Of a DNA stretch of 64,000 nucleotides, positions 61,570 to 64,000 are shown one piece after another. Under the pieces are notes generated by a model. The model did no database searches. It was not told where the DNA came from and saw only the letters and a list, made by a program, of their open reading frames with translations. Source of the DNA: Chryseobacterium cucumeris. GTDB lineage: Bacteria; Bacteroidota; Bacteroidia; Flavobacteriales; Weeksellaceae. The DNA lies in NCBI RefSeq assembly GCF_016775705.1, contig NZ_CP068760.1:1302001-1366000 (forward strand), written 5' to 3'. Numbering within the stretch: the stretch's first letter is position 1; each line of letters opens with the position of its first letter. The position numbers and the translations under genes were made by a program.

Positions 61570-62016
61570 ATGACAAAAGAAGAATTACTGAATAAAGCAA
61601 TCAAAATCGCCGATAAGGCTCATAAAGGACAAACCGATAAATACCATGCTCCATACATTGCCCACGTAATGCGTGTGATGAACTATGGTAAAACACTGGA
61701 TGAAAAAATCGTTGGAGTACTTCACGATGTTGTAGAAGACCATCCACAGGAGTTTAGTCTGGATTATTTAAGATCTGAGGGATTCCCTGAATATATTATT
61801 TTTGCCATCAGCTGCCTTACAAAGCTTGATCCGGAAGAAGATTATGATGAATTCATCAAAAGAACGGAACGATCTCTCCTTTCTGTAGCTGTAAAACTAA
61901 ATGACCTTCGTGATAATATGGATCTCAGAAGAGTAAACAGAGAGCTTACTCCTAAAGATATCAAAAGATTCAATAAATATCTGAAAGCCTATCGTTATCT
62001 GATAGAGAAATACTAA
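61570..62016 (+). CDS. HD-domain phosphohydrolase (MESH1/SpoT hydrolase-like)
   Basis: Compact protein of 148 residues consisting of one HD domain. KAIKIADKAHKGQTDKYHAPYIAHVMRVM supplies the first His, GVLHDVVEDHPQ the HD and Glu-Asp motif, and VAVKLNDLRDNMD the distal Asp-x-x-Asp of the SpoT hydrolase domain. Small single-domain members (small alarmone hydrolases, MESH1) hydrolyse (p)ppGpp; other related enzymes act on different nucleotides. The synthetase domain is absent. Alarmone hydrolysis is therefore plausible but not shown. Confidence 0.85.
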   Translation: MTKEELLNKAIKIADKAHKGQTDKYHAPYIAHVMRVMNYGKTLDEKIVGVLHDVVEDHPQEFSLDYLRSEGFPEYIIFAISCLTKLDPEEDYDEFIKRTERSLLSVAVKLNDLRDNMDLRRVNRELTPKDIKRFNKYLKAYRYLIEKY

Positions 62017-62050
62017 TCTGATAGAGAAATACTAAATAAAAAAAACACAC

Positions 62051-64000
62051 ATGACTAATAACCTACCCAAAATTTCATCAGCTTATCAATCTAAGCTGGT
62101 TTCTGCTATTGTATCCATTTCAGTTTTTTTCCTGATCTATCTGATACTTATACTCGCCTCACTCCTGATGATATTCTTATTAGGATACGGAGCAATAAAA
62201 CTGTTAAGCATTTCTCTCAATTACTTTACCGTTTTTGGTGCAGCAGGATTATTAAGTGTTGGAATTTTTGTTTTTATTTTCCTTGTCAAATTTATTTTCA
62301 GAAAAAACCATTACAGTACGCGTCATTTGCTGGAGGTTAACAAATCCCATCAGCCTCAGCTTTTTGCTATTATTGATGAAATTGTGGCTGAAACAGGAGT
62401 GAAAGCTCCTCAAAAAGTTTTTCTTTCTCCGGACGTAAACGCCAGTGTAAGCTATAATTCTATTTTCTGGAGCATGTTTTTGCCGGTAAAGAAAAATCTG
62501 ACGATTGGAGTTGGGTTGATCAATACTACAAGTGTAGGAGAATTGCGGACAATTCTGGCTCACGAATTTGGACATTTCTCTCAAAAAAGCATGAAAGTCG
62601 GCGGCTATGTAAGCCAGGCAGAAAAAATTATTTTTGAAACCGTTTACAATAACAAAGACTACGAAAACTTTATCATGGAATTTTCCGGAGGAAATGCTAT
62701 CTTTAAAATTTTTGGTTTGATTTCAGTTAGTTTTATTAATGCATTTCAGTCCGTTCTTAAAGGCATGTCCAGTTTTCTTTTCAAAAATCATGCTTCCCTG
62801 CAAAGAGAAATGGAATATCATGCAGATGCTATTTCAACCTATATAACCAATCCTGATGAGCAGACATCATCTTTATTAAGACTGGAATTAAGTGATGTTG
62901 CTTTTATTGGTTCTTTTAATTTTTATATTGAAAATAATCAGAAATATCTTCCAAAGGATCTGTACAAGAATCAGATTTCTTTAATGAAAATTCTCTCCGA
63001 AAGGAATAACCATCCTTATATCAACGGACTTCCAAAAATAGATACTGAAGATCTTACACGTTATAATAAATCAAAAATAGAAATTGAAGATCAATGGACT
63101 TCACATCCGGATATTTTAAAAAGAATTGAAAGGATTAAAACAAACAAAACCAGAAATACAGCTGCAGACCACAGATATGCAAAGGAAATTATCAGCGGAT
63201 TTGATAAAATTTGTGAAATTATGACCTCAAAATACCTGACATTACGCACGGTAAAAAATGTAGGTGAAGTGATAGAGGATGAAGCGTTCGTCAGACTGTA
63301 TCTGGATCATAATATCTATCAGACCTTCAGTTCAGATTTTAACGGATATTACGAAAGACATAATCCTGTTATAGAAAACATTGAATCTGTTATTTCTGAT
63401 ATTCCAGCTCATCAGGGCGAAGATTTTTTCAGTGACAGAAAGGTATCTTTAGTTTACGAAAAATCAGGGATAGAAGGTGATATACAGATTTTGCATTATC
63501 TGGTTTCCCATCCTAAAGAAATAAAAACATTCAGATTTGACGGCACTTTATACAAAGCAAAAGATGCTGCAGGCCTCATCCCTCAACTGGAAAATAAACT
63601 GGCGAGAGTAAAAGAAGAACTTTTGGAAAATGACAAAGCTATTTTTCAGCATTACTATCATATCTCCAATGAAAACCTGAAAAAAGACCTTCTTAACAAA
63701 TACAAAAAGTTTGCGTTAATCGATAAGGAATTCGATGATTTTCAAAAAGGCCTTAATGACTTTACACCCTATCTTCAGTTTATGGCTGTTACCTTACCTT
63801 TTGAAGAAATACGTAAACACAGGGCCAAACTATTGAAAGCAGAAGAACCTTTTAAACTGATAACCAAGCAACTGATTGAAAACTCGGCTTACCAGGATGC
63901 TTTAAAAGCTGAAGATAAAAACCTCTTACAGGAATTTGTAAACTCTGAATATATCTATTTCAACAAAGATAAATACCTTGAACATGAAGTAAATGCCATA
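62051..64000 (+). CDS. M48 family metalloprotease (partial, C-terminus outside window)
   Basis: Membrane protease; 650 codons lie in the window and the frame stays open at its edge. Two N-terminal helices (about residues 20-48 and 58-82) precede the zinc motif His171-Glu-Phe-Gly-His175 (LAHEFGHFSQKS); the probable third ligand is Glu255 in the REMEYHADAIS segment. Later sequence is a long, mostly helical region with no domain recognised. Family members include HtpX and BepA-like quality-control proteases, but the long C-terminal part sets this Bacteroidetes type apart. It starts 34 bp after the HD hydrolase gene. Confidence 0.9.
   Translation, partial: MTNNLPKISSAYQSKLVSAIVSISVFFLIYLILILASLLMIFLLGYGAIKLLSISLNYFTVFGAAGLLSVGIFVFIFLVKFIFRKNHYSTRHLLEVNKSHQPQLFAIIDEIVAETGVKAPQKVFLSPDVNASVSYNSIFWSMFLPVKKNLTIGVGLINTTSVGELRTILAHEFGHFSQKSMKVGGYVSQAEKIIFETVYNNKDYENFIMEFSGGNAIFKIFGLISVSFINAFQSVLKGMSSFLFKNHASLQREMEYHADAISTYITNPDEQTSSLLRLELSDVAFIGSFNFYIENNQKYLPKDLYKNQISLMKILSERNNHPYINGLPKIDTEDLTRYNKSKIEIEDQWTSHPDILKRIERIKTNKTRNTAADHRYAKEIISGFDKICEIMTSKYLTLRTVKNVGEVIEDEAFVRLYLDHNIYQTFSSDFNGYYERHNPVIENIESVISDIPAHQGEDFFSDRKVSLVYEKSGIEGDIQILHYLVSHPKEIKTFRFDGTLYKAKDAAGLIPQLENKLARVKEELLENDKAIFQHYYHISNENLKKDLLNKYKKFALIDKEFDDFQKGLNDFTPYLQFMAVTLPFEEIRKHRAKLLKAEEPFKLITKQLIENSAYQDALKAEDKNLLQEFVNSEYIYFNKDKYLEHEVNAI

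Overview
This window looks like a chromosomal segment of a member of the Flavobacteriia, most likely Chryseobacterium or a close Weeksellaceae relative. The DNA is AT-rich, start codons are preceded by A-rich leaders rather than Shine-Dalgarno sequences, and many leaders carry the Bacteroidetes -7 element TAnnTTTG. Gene content agrees: a TonB-dependent receptor, PorQ of the type IX secretion system (porQ-cmk), a fused ResB-CcsA protein, and a lysine 6-transaminase/piperideine-6-carboxylate dehydrogenase pair. This is inference from gene content; no database was searched. No rRNA, tRNA or CRISPR array was recognised.

Layout. 1-2855 (minus): low-affinity iron permease family protein, CinA-C amidohydrolase, SDR oxidoreductase and a cytoplasmic GH13 alpha-amylase cut by the left edge. 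3230-5839: TonB-dependent receptor. 5930-10506: YdeI-like protein, an unusual zinc-ribbon/translation-factor-like barrel protein, a GNAT-MarR operon with a promoter-embedded palindrome, a BtrH-like protein and a papain-like lipoprotein. 10698-16995 (minus): complete GbsR/MarR-AcrA-AcrB-OMF efflux operon. 17112-21076: GNAT, DUF2007, and the lysine-to-aminoadipate genes lat and pcd. 21212-28414: small membrane protein, SPFH protein with a ribbon-helix-helix protein, CcsBA, M50-TPR protease and a Crp/Fnr regulator. 28776-36184: secreted isochorismatase-like hydrolase, ftsK, a lipoprotein, a LolA-like protein, an LptF/G permease and an unknown secreted protein. 36228-42725: KAS III and the translation/nucleotide genes frr and pyrH, pulled apart by about 4 kb of accessory genes including a putAbiC-type abortive-infection protein and a lipase. 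42893-51105: porQ-cmk, a YtxH/Holin-X/unknown envelope trio, TrmH-like methyltransferase, Omp85 lipoprotein, SanA-like protein and a ferredoxin-NADP-reductase-like protein. 51139-54402: TlpA-like thioredoxin, then an iron-type ABC permease and its ATPase split by a GxxExxY (PD-(D/E)XK-like) gene lying between repeat arms. 54565-60661: MarR regulator and a fadN-fadA-fadE beta-oxidation operon preceded by two long palindromes. 60811-64000: small secreted protein, YegP, HD hydrolase and an M48 protease cut by the right edge.

Most interesting are: (1) a MITE-like family of imperfectly palindromic repeats (28561-28730, 52701-52901, partial 53391-53472), two of which bracket the GxxExxY gene inside an iron-transport operon; (2) a tightly coupled two-gene membrane module with a putAbiC protein inserted between pyrH and frr; (3) the two palindromes, 34 bp and 20 bp, that share a core and lie 83 bp apart in front of the MarR-fadNAE operon; (4) a GNAT-MarR promoter whose -7 box overlaps a perfect palindrome.
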